Shown: piece by piece, positions 16,794-25,370 of the stretch
Numbering within the stretch: the first letter of the stretch is position 1
Layout of the letters: each line of letters begins with the position of its first letter
Assembly (NCBI GenBank): GCA_013138735.1
Contig: WTCE01000094.1
Coordinates: 1-64,000 of the forward strand
From: Crocinitomix sp.
GTDB lineage: Bacteria > Bacteroidota > Bacteroidia > Flavobacteriales_D > Crocinitomicaceae
DNA length: 64,000 nt
Direction: 5' to 3'
The notes under the pieces: generated by a model
The model's input: only the letters and a program-made list of their open reading frames with translations
Told to the model about the DNA's origin: nothing
The model's database searches: none
Made by a program: the position numbers and the translations under genes

Positions 16794-18449
16794 TTAATTG
16801 GCTTTGAAGTACGTTTTCAATTCAGCATCAAAGTACATTAATGCGTTTTGCACTGGCAATGGAATTCCTCCGCCGTGTGCGCATAATGAACCAACTTGTA
16901 ATGTATGTAATAAGTCATTTAAAAGGTCGCGATCAATTTTTGTTTCACCGTTGGCAGCATTTTTAAACATTTCATGCCCGCGCTTTGTTCCAAGGCGACA
17001 AGGGAAACATTTGCCACAACTTTCGAATGCCGCAAAATCAAATAAATGCTCAATAAACTTAACCATTGGAAAGGTTTCAGGGACACTAACAACTCCAGCG
17101 TGTCCTAATAAGAATCCTTCATTGGCAAATGATTCAAAATCGACAGTTAAAGCGTCAATTTTACTTGCAGGAACTAATCCGCCGAGTGGTCCACCAATTT
17201 GCATTGCTTTAACAGGTTCTTTGAAACCTCCACCTAAATCATTCACAACAGTTGAGAGTGGTGTACCCATTTCAACCTCATAAATACCTGGTTTATTAAA
17301 GAAGCTATCCAAACAAACGAGTTTCGTTCCGCTTGATTTGGCAGTACCAATATTTTTATAATGTTCACCACCATGTTCCAAAATATAATGGATGGCTGCT
17401 AAGGTTTCAACGTTGTTTACTATAGTCGGTTTATTGAATAGACCTTGCTGCGTTGGATAAGGAGGGCGCGTTCTCACTTCAGGACGTTGTCCTTCAATTG
17501 AATTGATTAAAGCCGTTTCCTCACCACAAATATAAGCACCTTGTGCTCTAATAATTTTAAAATTAAAGTTGAAGCCAGAACCTAAGATGTTTTCACCTAA
17601 AAGGTCGTTTGCTTTTAATTGGTTAATGGCTTCTTGAATAATATCGCTTGAATCTGGATACTCGGCACGGATATACAAAATACCATAATCGGCTCCTGTA
17701 ACAAATCCAGCCACCATCATTCCAAACAATACCGAATGTGGTTGTTTTTCCATTAAATAACGATCCGAATAGGCACCAGGATCTCCTTCATCAGCATTAC
17801 AAATAATAAATTTTTGATCTGATTCAACTCCTCTGCAAGACTCTAATTTAAAGCCCATAGGAAAACCTGCGCCACCTCTTCCTCTAATATTCGAAGTTTT
17901 AATTTCTTCTAATGCTTTGGTAGGATCGGCCTTCAATACGGTTTTAAGCAAATCATAGTAGGCATCAAAACCAACAAACGGAGTAGTTAGCACAGCTGTG
18001 CCACTGGCAATTGCTGAATAATCGTCTCCAGAAATGCCCTTGTCTTTTACAATTTCGGCAATATCTTCGTCTGTCTTTGCAGAATAGTTTTTTCCATTAA
18101 TATGGAAAGCGCCATTTTCGTGACAACGACCTAAACAAGTCATATGACCAATTTCGTCTGCCGCAAAATGTTTCTCAAGTGATGTTGAAACCGCGTCTTG
18201 TTTGCCACTACATAAACAAGCTGTACCATTACATACATATACTTTCTTGTTTTGATTTTCGGGCTTCATGAAGTCGTAAAAGGTAACCGCACCATACGTA
18301 GTTGATTTACCTACTAGAAATTCTTCAGCAATTCGATCTAAATCTTTTGCTGATGGCGTTCCTGTTTGGCTTGATGCAATTCCTAATTCTTCAAATAAGT
18401 TGGTTTCAAGTCCTTTTCTTCCGGACAATTCACTTAAGTTTTTCGACAT
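16794..18449 (-). CDS. Formate dehydrogenase diaphorase subunit, fused NuoE/NuoF type
   Basis: A 551-residue fusion. Residues 1-130 form a NuoE/FdsG-like thioredoxin fold with [2Fe-2S] ligands C73, C78, C105 and C109. Residues 160-550 are NuoF/FdsB-like: the NADH site GRGGAGFPMGFK (190-201), FMN-binding CNADEGDPGAY, GAYICGEETALI, and the [4Fe-4S] ligands C478, C481, C484 and C523. It passes electrons from the molybdenum subunit through FMN to NAD+. In classical Fds systems these domains are two proteins (FdsG and FdsB); here they are one. It is the first gene of the operon. The partner directly downstream makes formate dehydrogenase more likely than complex I or a hydrogenase. Confidence 0.9.
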   Translation of the reverse strand: MSKNLSELSGRKGLETNLFEELGIASSQTGTPSAKDLDRIAEEFLVGKSTTYGAVTFYDFMKPENQNKKVYVCNGTACLCSGKQDAVSTSLEKHFAADEIGHMTCLGRCHENGAFHINGKNYSAKTDEDIAEIVKDKGISGDDYSAIASGTAVLTTPFVGFDAYYDLLKTVLKADPTKALEEIKTSNIRGRGGAGFPMGFKLESCRGVESDQKFIICNADEGDPGAYSDRYLMEKQPHSVLFGMMVAGFVTGADYGILYIRAEYPDSSDIIQEAINQLKANDLLGENILGSGFNFNFKIIRAQGAYICGEETALINSIEGQRPEVRTRPPYPTQQGLFNKPTIVNNVETLAAIHYILEHGGEHYKNIGTAKSSGTKLVCLDSFFNKPGIYEVEMGTPLSTVVNDLGGGFKEPVKAMQIGGPLGGLVPASKIDALTVDFESFANEGFLLGHAGVVSVPETFPMVKFIEHLFDFAAFESCGKCFPCRLGTKRGHEMFKNAANGETKIDRDLLNDLLHTLQVGSLCAHGGGIPLPVQNALMYFDAELKTYFKAN

Positions 18450-18597
18450 ATATAGTGTTCTTTGCTCTAAATTTAATAAAAAAGATTATGAATCTATGTT
18501 ATCTCACGTGCAATTATTAAGGTTAAAATGTTAGAACATCTAATTGGTTTTTCACCGAATTGTTAAATTGCACAAAGTATTAGAAATTCTTAATTGC

Positions 18598-19626
18598 ATG
18601 AATCGGACTGAGATAGATACACTTATCAAGAAAAATAGTGGTCAGATAGCTTTAGTAGCAGGAGTTGTAGGCGTAATGCCGCACTTACTCGCTTTTCTTC
18701 CCGAATTGTCTGATGCTTTGTTAGATATCCTCATCCCTTTTTTGCTAATAGCGGGTCCTGTTGTTCATTTTAATGTTGGAGATTCCTATATTCTAATGGA
18801 ATTTAATCAATACTCAGGTTTGAGCTATAATTATATGTCAATTTTATTCTACGGCTTGATTTTATACGGATACTTTTTACATATAAATAAATCCAATAGC
18901 AATTCAAAAGTTTTATTATTTACGTTTTCTATCATCCTCATAAGTCATGTGGTTGGATTCTTATTTATAGTGCTTAATGTAATGCTGCCATCAAATTGGG
19001 AATATTATAATTGGATAAGCATTCTCCATATTGCTTCAACGATTACCTGGGCATACATGTCGTTTGTGATATGCAAATCATTACTTAATGTTGATCAGGA
19101 ACCGACTGAAATAAGAGCTGCAGAAAATGTATTAGACGAAGTAGACGCGGTATTACGTAAACCTGACCATGGGACTCGCGCCACTATAAACGAACGCTTA
19201 CTCCATTATATTATTGACATGTTGTTATATGCGACATTATGTACAACGGGTACTTTTTATTTTGTTGGAAATATTTTTATGTTCAATGGCTGGACGCTTG
19301 GAGATAATTCAGTGCTTCTTATGCTAATGTTAATCGGTCAATTTTTATATTATCCATTCTTTGAAGTGGTTTTGGGAACAACACCTGGTAAAATTTTAAC
19401 AGGGTCTATAGTTGTTAAAGAAGATGGAAGTAAGCTTAAATTAAAGGATGCTATGAATCGGACCTTGGTAAGAGTTGTTCCTTTCGAACCATTTTCATTT
19501 TTTAGTAATGGTTCTGGATGGCATGACAAATGGACGAAAACAAAGGTTGTGAAAGGCAAGTTTGAGGATGGCGAAAACAGGGGTGAACTTAATGAGTTTG
19601 ATGATTTCGACGATTCAAATATCTAA
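18598..19626 (+). CDS. RDD-family membrane protein (paralog 1)
   Basis: A 342-residue membrane protein. The N-terminal half has about four helices and opens MNRTEIDTLIKKNSGQIALV. The C-terminal half is an RDD domain (about 195-325): RLLHYIIDMLLYATLC, TTPGKILTGSIVVKEDGSKL, then MNRTLVRVVPFEPFSFF and WHDKWTKTKVV. The RDD name comes from conserved Arg and Asp residues; some relatives act as ion/proton exchangers, but no role is established for this group. A close paralog with the same architecture lies at 22850-23821. The start at 18598 is supported by the paralog, which begins with the same MNRTEID. It is divergent from the formate dehydrogenase operon. Confidence 0.8.
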   Translation: MNRTEIDTLIKKNSGQIALVAGVVGVMPHLLAFLPELSDALLDILIPFLLIAGPVVHFNVGDSYILMEFNQYSGLSYNYMSILFYGLILYGYFLHINKSNSNSKVLLFTFSIILISHVVGFLFIVLNVMLPSNWEYYNWISILHIASTITWAYMSFVICKSLLNVDQEPTEIRAAENVLDEVDAVLRKPDHGTRATINERLLHYIIDMLLYATLCTTGTFYFVGNIFMFNGWTLGDNSVLLMLMLIGQFLYYPFFEVVLGTTPGKILTGSIVVKEDGSKLKLKDAMNRTLVRVVPFEPFSFFSNGSGWHDKWTKTKVVKGKFEDGENRGELNEFDDFDDSNI

Positions 19627-19809
19627 CCTGAGCGGCGTGTGATAGGACGACCTTTAGTCCATAGGGTTATTTCAATATCTACACCCAAGGAAACACGTGG
19701 TAATTAACTGGTGCTATATATGCGCAGCTTGGTCGAAAATAGTTTTAGGTATTCGATAAATAAACAATTATATCCTATCTTGTATCTCTTAACTAATCAT
19801 AGATTAACC

Positions 19810-22297
19810 ATGAAAAATAGAATAGTATTATTCTTAAGTTTGATTCCAATGCTCGGATTTTCTCAATTCGGTAATAGACAAATCATCAAATCATTTTCCG
19901 TAGTAAATCAAATTAATCATGCTGTTGCGGGTGATATAGATGGGGATGGCTTTAATGATATTGTTTTAGCAGCAGGAAATTATGACGAAATTGTATGGTT
20001 TAGAAATGACGGAGAAGGAGGGTTTGGAGAACCAATCACTGTAACCGATCTTGTAGATAACGCTTTGTCCGTGACTATCTTTGATGTTGATTTAGACGGA
20101 GATTTGGACGTTATTGGATCTTCTTTTACTGACTCAAAAATATCTTGGTTTGCAAATGATGGAATTGGTGGCTTTGGTCCACGACAGGTTATTTCGGACA
20201 CAGATAGCCGGGTTCGTTGGATCACATCAGAAGATATAGATGGCGACGGAGACGAAGATTTGGTTGCAACGTCTTATACCGATAGTACCTTAATGTGGTT
20301 TAAGAATGATGGCGGTGGTACATATTGGGAAAAGACAATCATTCGAGATGACGCTCGCGAGTCGCGCTATGTTCAATTGGCAGATTTAAATGGGGACAAT
20401 ACAAATGATCTTTTATTTCTGTCCAATTATAATGATGTTTCATGGTTTCCGGCATTGGGAGATGGAACGTTTGGAGAAGAACAATTTATTGCTGTATCAG
20501 GCGGATACCCTGAATGGGCAGAAGCTGTGGATGTAGATGGAGATGGAGATATGGACGTCTTAACTGCAAGTAGTATTTACGAAGGGATTTGGATGTATCG
20601 GAATAATGGAGATGGTACTTTTACTGATGAAGAAATGATCGGCCCAGAAATAGTCTATCATCCTAGGTCTGTCATTGCGGTTGATTATGATGTTGATGGC
20701 GACATGGACCTTCTTGCTGGTGGTGATAACGAAATTGTACTTTTTGTAAATGACGGAACTGGACTTTTCAATGAAAAAATTATGATCGAAAATTTTGACA
20801 TGGATAAAGCCGTGCTAGTTTTGAGTGACCTTGACAATGATGGAGATCTAGACTTTATTGAGTCAGGAAAATGGTCTGGATATCTAGCTTGGTATGAAAA
20901 CTACCAGTTATACCCTTATAAAATTTCTGGAAATCTCTATTTCGACATTAATGACAATCATACGCGAGACGAAGATGATGTGCCATTTGGAGATTATGTT
21001 TCGGTTATTTCATCTCCCTTAAGCGACTTTACTTTTACGGATGAAGAAGGAGACTACAGTATGATCTTTAGTGATTCAATCGGTAGTTACACAATAGCGC
21101 CGAATGATTTTATCGAAAATTGGGAAGTAACGTCAGATTCTGCTTTTTATACCATTCATGTTAATGAAGACTTTACTGTACGCGAAAATTTAGATTTTGG
21201 ATTCACTCCGATTGATCCAATTGATGAAATCGAATGTGATTTGGTATTGGGCGGAAGTCCCCGTTGTGGATGGATGGATGGTGAATTATTGGGTGACTAT
21301 TGAAAACACAGGAACAACAATTCCGTCCGGAACGATTGTGTTGGAACTTGACCCCGCTATAGAGTTTGTTTCTTCTGAAATTGAACCAGAATCAATTGTT
21401 GGCAATAAAATTACTTGGGCCTACGAAGATTTAATGTTTTTTGAAACACTTACTATTCCTTTAGTCGTTCTTTTCCCTGTCCCGGATGATGTGGGCGAAA
21501 TTGTAACAAACACGGTAACCAGTATTATTGGTATACCAGGTGATGAAGAATTCACCTGAGTAAGTACCCACGAGGAGGAGATTTTATGTTCTTTTGATCC
21601 GAACGATAAAACGGCCATTCCTGCTGGAATTGATGAGGAAGGTTATATTCCAATGACTACAGAGTCACTCGATTATTTAATTCGTTTTCAAAATACGGGA
21701 AATGACACCGCATTTGTAGTTGAAATCGAAGATCAACTTTCAGAACACCTCGATTGGTCAAGTTTGGACATAAAATCATCTAGTCATGATATGACGACCC
21801 ATGTTAGCGAATTGGGCGTGATTCAATTTTTGTTTGCCGATATTTATCTGCCAGACAGTATTGTAGATGAGCTCAACAGCCATGGCTATGTAAAATATAG
21901 CATAAACCTAAAAGAGGACCTTGAGGAAGGTACAGTAATTGAAAATACAGCAGACATCTATTTCGATTTTAATGCGGCCGTAATAACAAATACAACTACA
22001 AATACCTTGGCTTTGTGGGCTTCGTTGAATGACTTGCCGTCAAATGAAAATCTGGTAACTTTCTTTCCAAATCCTACGCATTCAATTTTGACAATCTCTT
22101 ATCCTGAGTTGGATGATGCTTCTTCCTATCATATTTCTATTTTTAATTTATTGGGCGAAATGGTATACCGCTCGGTAGACATTTATCAAGAAACCTATTC
22201 ATTTAATATGGAGGGATTTGATCAGGGAGTTTATTTAATTTCTGTTCAAAATGCAAGAGGAGAGGATATCACAACGGGCAGAATCATTAAGCAATAA
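19810..22297 (+). pseudogene. Broken T9SS-exported FG-GAP/VCBS beta-propeller protein
   Basis: The intact form would be about 828 residues: signal peptide (MKNRIVLFLSLIPMLGFSQ), FG-GAP/VCBS repeats with many DxDGDxD calcium-type loops (about 35-380), a Cna-B/SdrD-like beta domain (about 385-475), DUF11-like domains and a T9SS type A sorting domain (FFPNPTHSILTISYPELDD to TGRIIKQ). The first frame ends at 21303 by a frameshift at the GGAT repeat 21268-21281. The rest continues in another frame but is interrupted by TGA at 21557-21559, where a Trp codon TGG is plausible (DEEFT-stop-VSTHEEE). Removing one 4-base unit restores CGWMVNYWVTIENTG across the first lesion. The protein cannot reach its sorting domain as the sequence stands. 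Sequencing error is possible but would need two independent errors. Confidence 0.8.
21268..21281 (+). repeat. GGAT tetranucleotide repeat causing a frameshift
   Basis: GGATGGATGGATGG is 3.5 copies of GGAT inside the T9SS gene. With 2.5 copies the reading frame joins cleanly from SPRCGWM to VNYWVTIENTG, so one extra unit explains the shift. Confidence 0.7.
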
Positions 22298-22312
22298 ACC
22301 CATATAAAACAC

Positions 22313-22339
22313 TTAGGAAACAGTCCATGACTGTCCTAA
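22313..22339 (+). terminator. Hairpin after the T9SS gene
   Basis: TTAGG-AA-ACAGTC (22313-22325), a CAT loop, and GACTGT-CCTAA (22329-22339) form an 11-bp stem with a two-base bulge. It lies 16 bases after the stop codon. No T-run follows, so termination is only probable. Confidence 0.4.
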
Positions 22340-22363
22340 CCTATGTATCATTCTGAAAAAGGT

Positions 22364-22371
22364 TAATTTTG
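22364..22371 (+). promoter_or_regulatory. Candidate -7 promoter element, TAATTTTG
   Basis: TAATTTTG matches the Bacteroidota -7 consensus TAnnTTTG and lies 24 bases before the ATG at 22396. A good -33 TTG at the right distance is not obvious, so the call is weak. Confidence 0.35.
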
Positions 22372-22395
22372 TTGTAGAATGCAATTGTGGAAACT

Positions 22396-22833
22396 ATGTT
22401 AGATAAACTCACCAACAGTGGTATTAAGTGCAATAATTATCTTTATTTCACTTTTTTTGGTGAACATTTTGACACTAAAGCGATCACTAAAGAATTAGGA
22501 ATTCTACCAACTTCTATTGGATTTAAAAAAGACAAAACACCAAAATCAACCTCATGGGATTATCGTTTGAATGCGACTGACGATTTAGACTTAGCGACAT
22601 ACCTAGAAAGGTTAATTGACCTTTTCGAACCAAAAATTGATGTTATTATTCGGTTAAAAAAGGAATTCAAATTAAATACCCGTTTACAATTTGTAATTGA
22701 TATTGATGTTAGTCCCGAATCATCCACTCCATACTTCGGACTAAATGACCGGACCATCAAGTTTTTGAATTCAACAGGAACGGATGTTGACTTTGATTTG
22801 TATAAAGTAGATCCACAGAGGTTATTAAAATAG
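22396..22833 (+). CDS. DUF4279 domain protein
   Basis: A 145-residue cytoplasmic protein that matches the DUF4279 pattern: an N-terminal strand followed by FDTKAITKELGILPTSIGFK, a central SWDYRL, an L-x-x-L-x-D-x-x-x-P helix (LERLIDLFEPKIDVIIRL) and the ending GTDVDFDLYKV. The family is widespread, and its function is unknown. GTG at 22387 is an alternative start three codons upstream. It lies 16 bases before the second RDD gene and probably forms an operon with it. Confidence 0.65.
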   Translation: MLDKLTNSGIKCNNYLYFTFFGEHFDTKAITKELGILPTSIGFKKDKTPKSTSWDYRLNATDDLDLATYLERLIDLFEPKIDVIIRLKKEFKLNTRLQFVIDIDVSPESSTPYFGLNDRTIKFLNSTGTDVDFDLYKVDPQRLLK

Positions 22834-22849
22834 TGCTAATTTTAAAACC

Positions 22850-23821
22850 ATGAATCGAACAGAAATAGATGCATTTATAAAGAAAAACATTGGCACAATA
22901 ACATTAATTGGCGGATTGTTAGGCATGATACCATTGCTCCTGATGTTTGCTTCCAGTATGTATGGTTCATTTGGGAATGTACAATTATGGTTCTCTATTG
23001 CGAAGCCATTCGTTAGTTTTGAGTTTTATTCGTTAGATTATATAGGCGATTTTTATTCTATTTATTCGCTGGGATATTTGTATTTCCCAATAATTTTTTA
23101 TGGTATAATGCTAGCTGGGTATTTTTCTTTAAAGAATGGATCTGCAACAGCTTACCGCTTAATTCGCTTTTCATTTGCTGTTATTTTTATTTCTCAGCTA
23201 ATTGGAATCTTGTGGATGATTTTGAACTTTTTTGATGGGGATTATTATTTCAGTATGAGTATCTATTGGATTTTGACTGTGATCTCTCAGATTGTATGGG
23301 CTTATATTGCTTTTACAATTCTACGGTCTAATATAAAACCAGTAGATGAGTTCAGTACTGTTTCTGTTGAGGTTGAAGTGTCCTATATTGAAGCAACAAA
23401 AGGTCAGCGCTTTTTACATCACTTAATTGATTCAATTCTCTATTTGGGGCTTTGTACGAGTATCGTTGCTTTCTTTGGGGATTCTTTTATTCAAGAATTG
23501 TATTATAACGGATGGTCAAGTCTCACTTATTTTGTCATAGCAATAATCGCTCGATTGCTTTATTACCCTATGTTTGAAACATTATTTGGTGCAACTCCAG
23601 GTAAGTTTTTAACAGGATCAAAAGTTGTTAAGAATGACGGAAGTCAACTTAAATTGGGGGATACTTTTAGCAGAACCTTTTCTCGGATGGTTCCTTTTGA
23701 ACCTTTTTCATTTTTGGGTAACAATGCTGGTTGGCATGACAAGTGGACCAAAACGAAGGTTGTAATAGATGACGAAAGCACAAGTATTGGAAGTGCTGAT
23801 GACGTGATAGATGACTTTTAA
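22850..23821 (+). CDS. RDD-family membrane protein (paralog 2)
   Basis: A 323-residue paralog of the protein at 18598-19626. It shares the opening MNRTEIDxxIKKN, four N-terminal helices, and an RDD domain with QRFLHHLIDSILYLGLC, GATPGKFLTGSKVVKNDGSQ, RTFSRMVPFEPFSFLGNN and WHDKWTKTKVV. The C-terminal tail is acidic and differs. The N-terminal helices are less conserved than the RDD part, as expected for an older duplication. It follows the DUF4279 gene by 16 bases and converges on dacB with an 11-base gap. Confidence 0.8.
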   Translation: MNRTEIDAFIKKNIGTITLIGGLLGMIPLLLMFASSMYGSFGNVQLWFSIAKPFVSFEFYSLDYIGDFYSIYSLGYLYFPIIFYGIMLAGYFSLKNGSATAYRLIRFSFAVIFISQLIGILWMILNFFDGDYYFSMSIYWILTVISQIVWAYIAFTILRSNIKPVDEFSTVSVEVEVSYIEATKGQRFLHHLIDSILYLGLCTSIVAFFGDSFIQELYYNGWSSLTYFVIAIIARLLYYPMFETLFGATPGKFLTGSKVVKNDGSQLKLGDTFSRTFSRMVPFEPFSFLGNNAGWHDKWTKTKVVIDDESTSIGSADDVIDDF

Positions 23822-23832
23822 TTCATTTAGCT

Positions 23833-25317
23833 TTAATAATTAGCCATTTTTATCATTAAAAATTCAAAGTATTTACGCACTTGAGAATTGCTACAGCTAT
23901 GGTTGTTAATAATCATGGCATATGCCAATTTTTTACCCGTCTTTGTATCAACATAACCTGCATAGGACTTACATCTAGTCATAGTCCCACTTTTGCCATA
24001 AACGCGGCCAGCGGCTGCAGTGCCTTTGCACATTCCACTCATTGTTCCACGTTTACCAGCCAAGGCTAAGCTTTCTTTGAATTTACTGGCAGATTTTGTT
24101 TTGTGCATATACGTTAAGAGCTTAGTTAAGAACTTGGCCGAAACTGCATTTGAGCGAGACAAGCCACTACCGTCGGTCATGAAAAGTCCGCCGCCAATTT
24201 TTGATTTCCAATAATTCATGCAAAACAAGGCACCGTTATGTGTGCTTCCATATCCTGACTTTTTATAGGATATTTCGCATAAAATATGCTCTGCAAATAG
24301 GTTCACACTTCTTTGGTTGACATTGTTCATGATTGAAGCAACGGTGGGAGAGGAGTGGGTATGTATCGTTTTTAGTTCAGGCTTTTTAAAAGGCGTATCT
24401 TTACTTAATTCACGAAAAGTAGTAGGCGCATATTTTGTTGGAATTCCAGATTCTGCCAAGGCTTGATTAAACTCAATGGCTGTTATGTACTCTGGGTCAG
24501 GGATGCTTGCTTTAACAATAAAACTTTCGCGCCCTTTCGGAATGGAACCTTGCACAAACCAATCTAAGGAATAAGGAGCGCCATAAACATAGGCGTTGTC
24601 TTTTTTAGAATTTGCGGCTTTAACCGTGTTTGAAATTGTCAATCCAGGCACGAATGGCTCTGTACAAATAATTCTAGTCGAATCACCAGCGTTTGCCCCA
24701 GTTTCAAATTCTATGCGGCACATATTATCAAAAATGGTTAATCCAGATGGTCCTGCACCGTAATAATTTCCTAAATCTCCCCAAACCCAGCCTGATGGCA
24801 CGCCATTATAGCTGTATTTTGAAGCATCAGCAATTACGCGCCCGTTAATTCCTAAAATGCCAAAACTTTTAATAAAGTCTGCCCATTCAAATAAGAAGTC
24901 ACGCGCATGACCAGCTTTATTGTAGTATTTAGAACCTAGTGTAGGATCACCGCCACCAATAATATACAAGTCTCCATTCAAAACACCCGAAATCGTATCA
25001 ATTTCGCCTGAATACATCAATTTAGTTTTATAGCGATAACCACGTCCTAAATACTGCGTTGCCGTAGCAGTGGTTACCAATTTCATGGTTGAAGCGCTTG
25101 GAATACTCATTTGCCCATTATAATCAGCTACAACCGTCCCCGTTGACATGTCCTTCACATAAAAACTAAAAGCTGCAGATTGCAAATCGTTCTTTTGCAT
25201 CATTATGTCAGCATAGTTTTGCACCGGGTTATTGGGTTTAACCGGGTCTTTACTTGCCTGAGCAAAGGAAAAACTGCACCCAACTAATAAAATAATGAAA
25301 ACGAATAATTTTTGCAT
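23833..25317 (-). CDS. dacB: D-alanyl-D-alanine carboxypeptidase/endopeptidase (PBP4, S13)
   Basis: A 494-residue secreted peptidoglycan hydrolase. It has a signal peptide (MQKLFVFIILLVGCSFSFAQ) and the catalytic SxxK site in SASTMKL at about residue 62. The S13 insert domain occupies roughly 85-300. The second motif block is DGSGLSRSN at about 382, and KSGT occurs in VYGKSGTMTRCKSYAGYV near 444. It cleaves D-Ala-D-Ala and D-Ala-mDAP cross-links in the periplasm. The sorting domain of T9SS cargo is absent, so a periplasmic location is expected. It is divergent from the polysaccharide cluster with only 53 bases between start codons. Confidence 0.92.
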   Translation of the reverse strand: MQKLFVFIILLVGCSFSFAQASKDPVKPNNPVQNYADIMMQKNDLQSAAFSFYVKDMSTGTVVADYNGQMSIPSASTMKLVTTATATQYLGRGYRYKTKLMYSGEIDTISGVLNGDLYIIGGGDPTLGSKYYNKAGHARDFLFEWADFIKSFGILGINGRVIADASKYSYNGVPSGWVWGDLGNYYGAGPSGLTIFDNMCRIEFETGANAGDSTRIICTEPFVPGLTISNTVKAANSKKDNAYVYGAPYSLDWFVQGSIPKGRESFIVKASIPDPEYITAIEFNQALAESGIPTKYAPTTFRELSKDTPFKKPELKTIHTHSSPTVASIMNNVNQRSVNLFAEHILCEISYKKSGYGSTHNGALFCMNYWKSKIGGGLFMTDGSGLSRSNAVSAKFLTKLLTYMHKTKSASKFKESLALAGKRGTMSGMCKGTAAAGRVYGKSGTMTRCKSYAGYVDTKTGKKLAYAMIINNHSCSNSQVRKYFEFLMIKMANY

Positions 25318-25323
25318 TTGATA

Positions 25324-25351
25324 TTGTTCTATTTTGATTCCGCTATATTTG
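25324..25351 (+). promoter_or_regulatory. Bacteroidota-type promoter of the polysaccharide cluster
   Basis: TTG (25324-25326), a 17-base spacer and TATATTTG (25344-25351) match the TTG-N17..23-TAnnTTTG consensus. It leaves a leader of roughly 15 bases before the TTG start of the asnB-like gene. It lies in the 53-base divergent spacer with dacB. Confidence 0.6.
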
Positions 25352-25370
25352 CGATTCTAAATTAATTACT

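Noticed and set aside
16798-17283. Antisense frame of 161 residues inside the diaphorase subunit gene
   Set aside because: Opposite the NuoF 4Fe-4S region, Cys- and Pro-rich without any domain.
21197-22297. Treating the two later frames of the T9SS locus as separate genes
   Set aside because: Neither has a signal peptide, and they continue the domains of the upstream frame, so one broken gene is the simpler reading.
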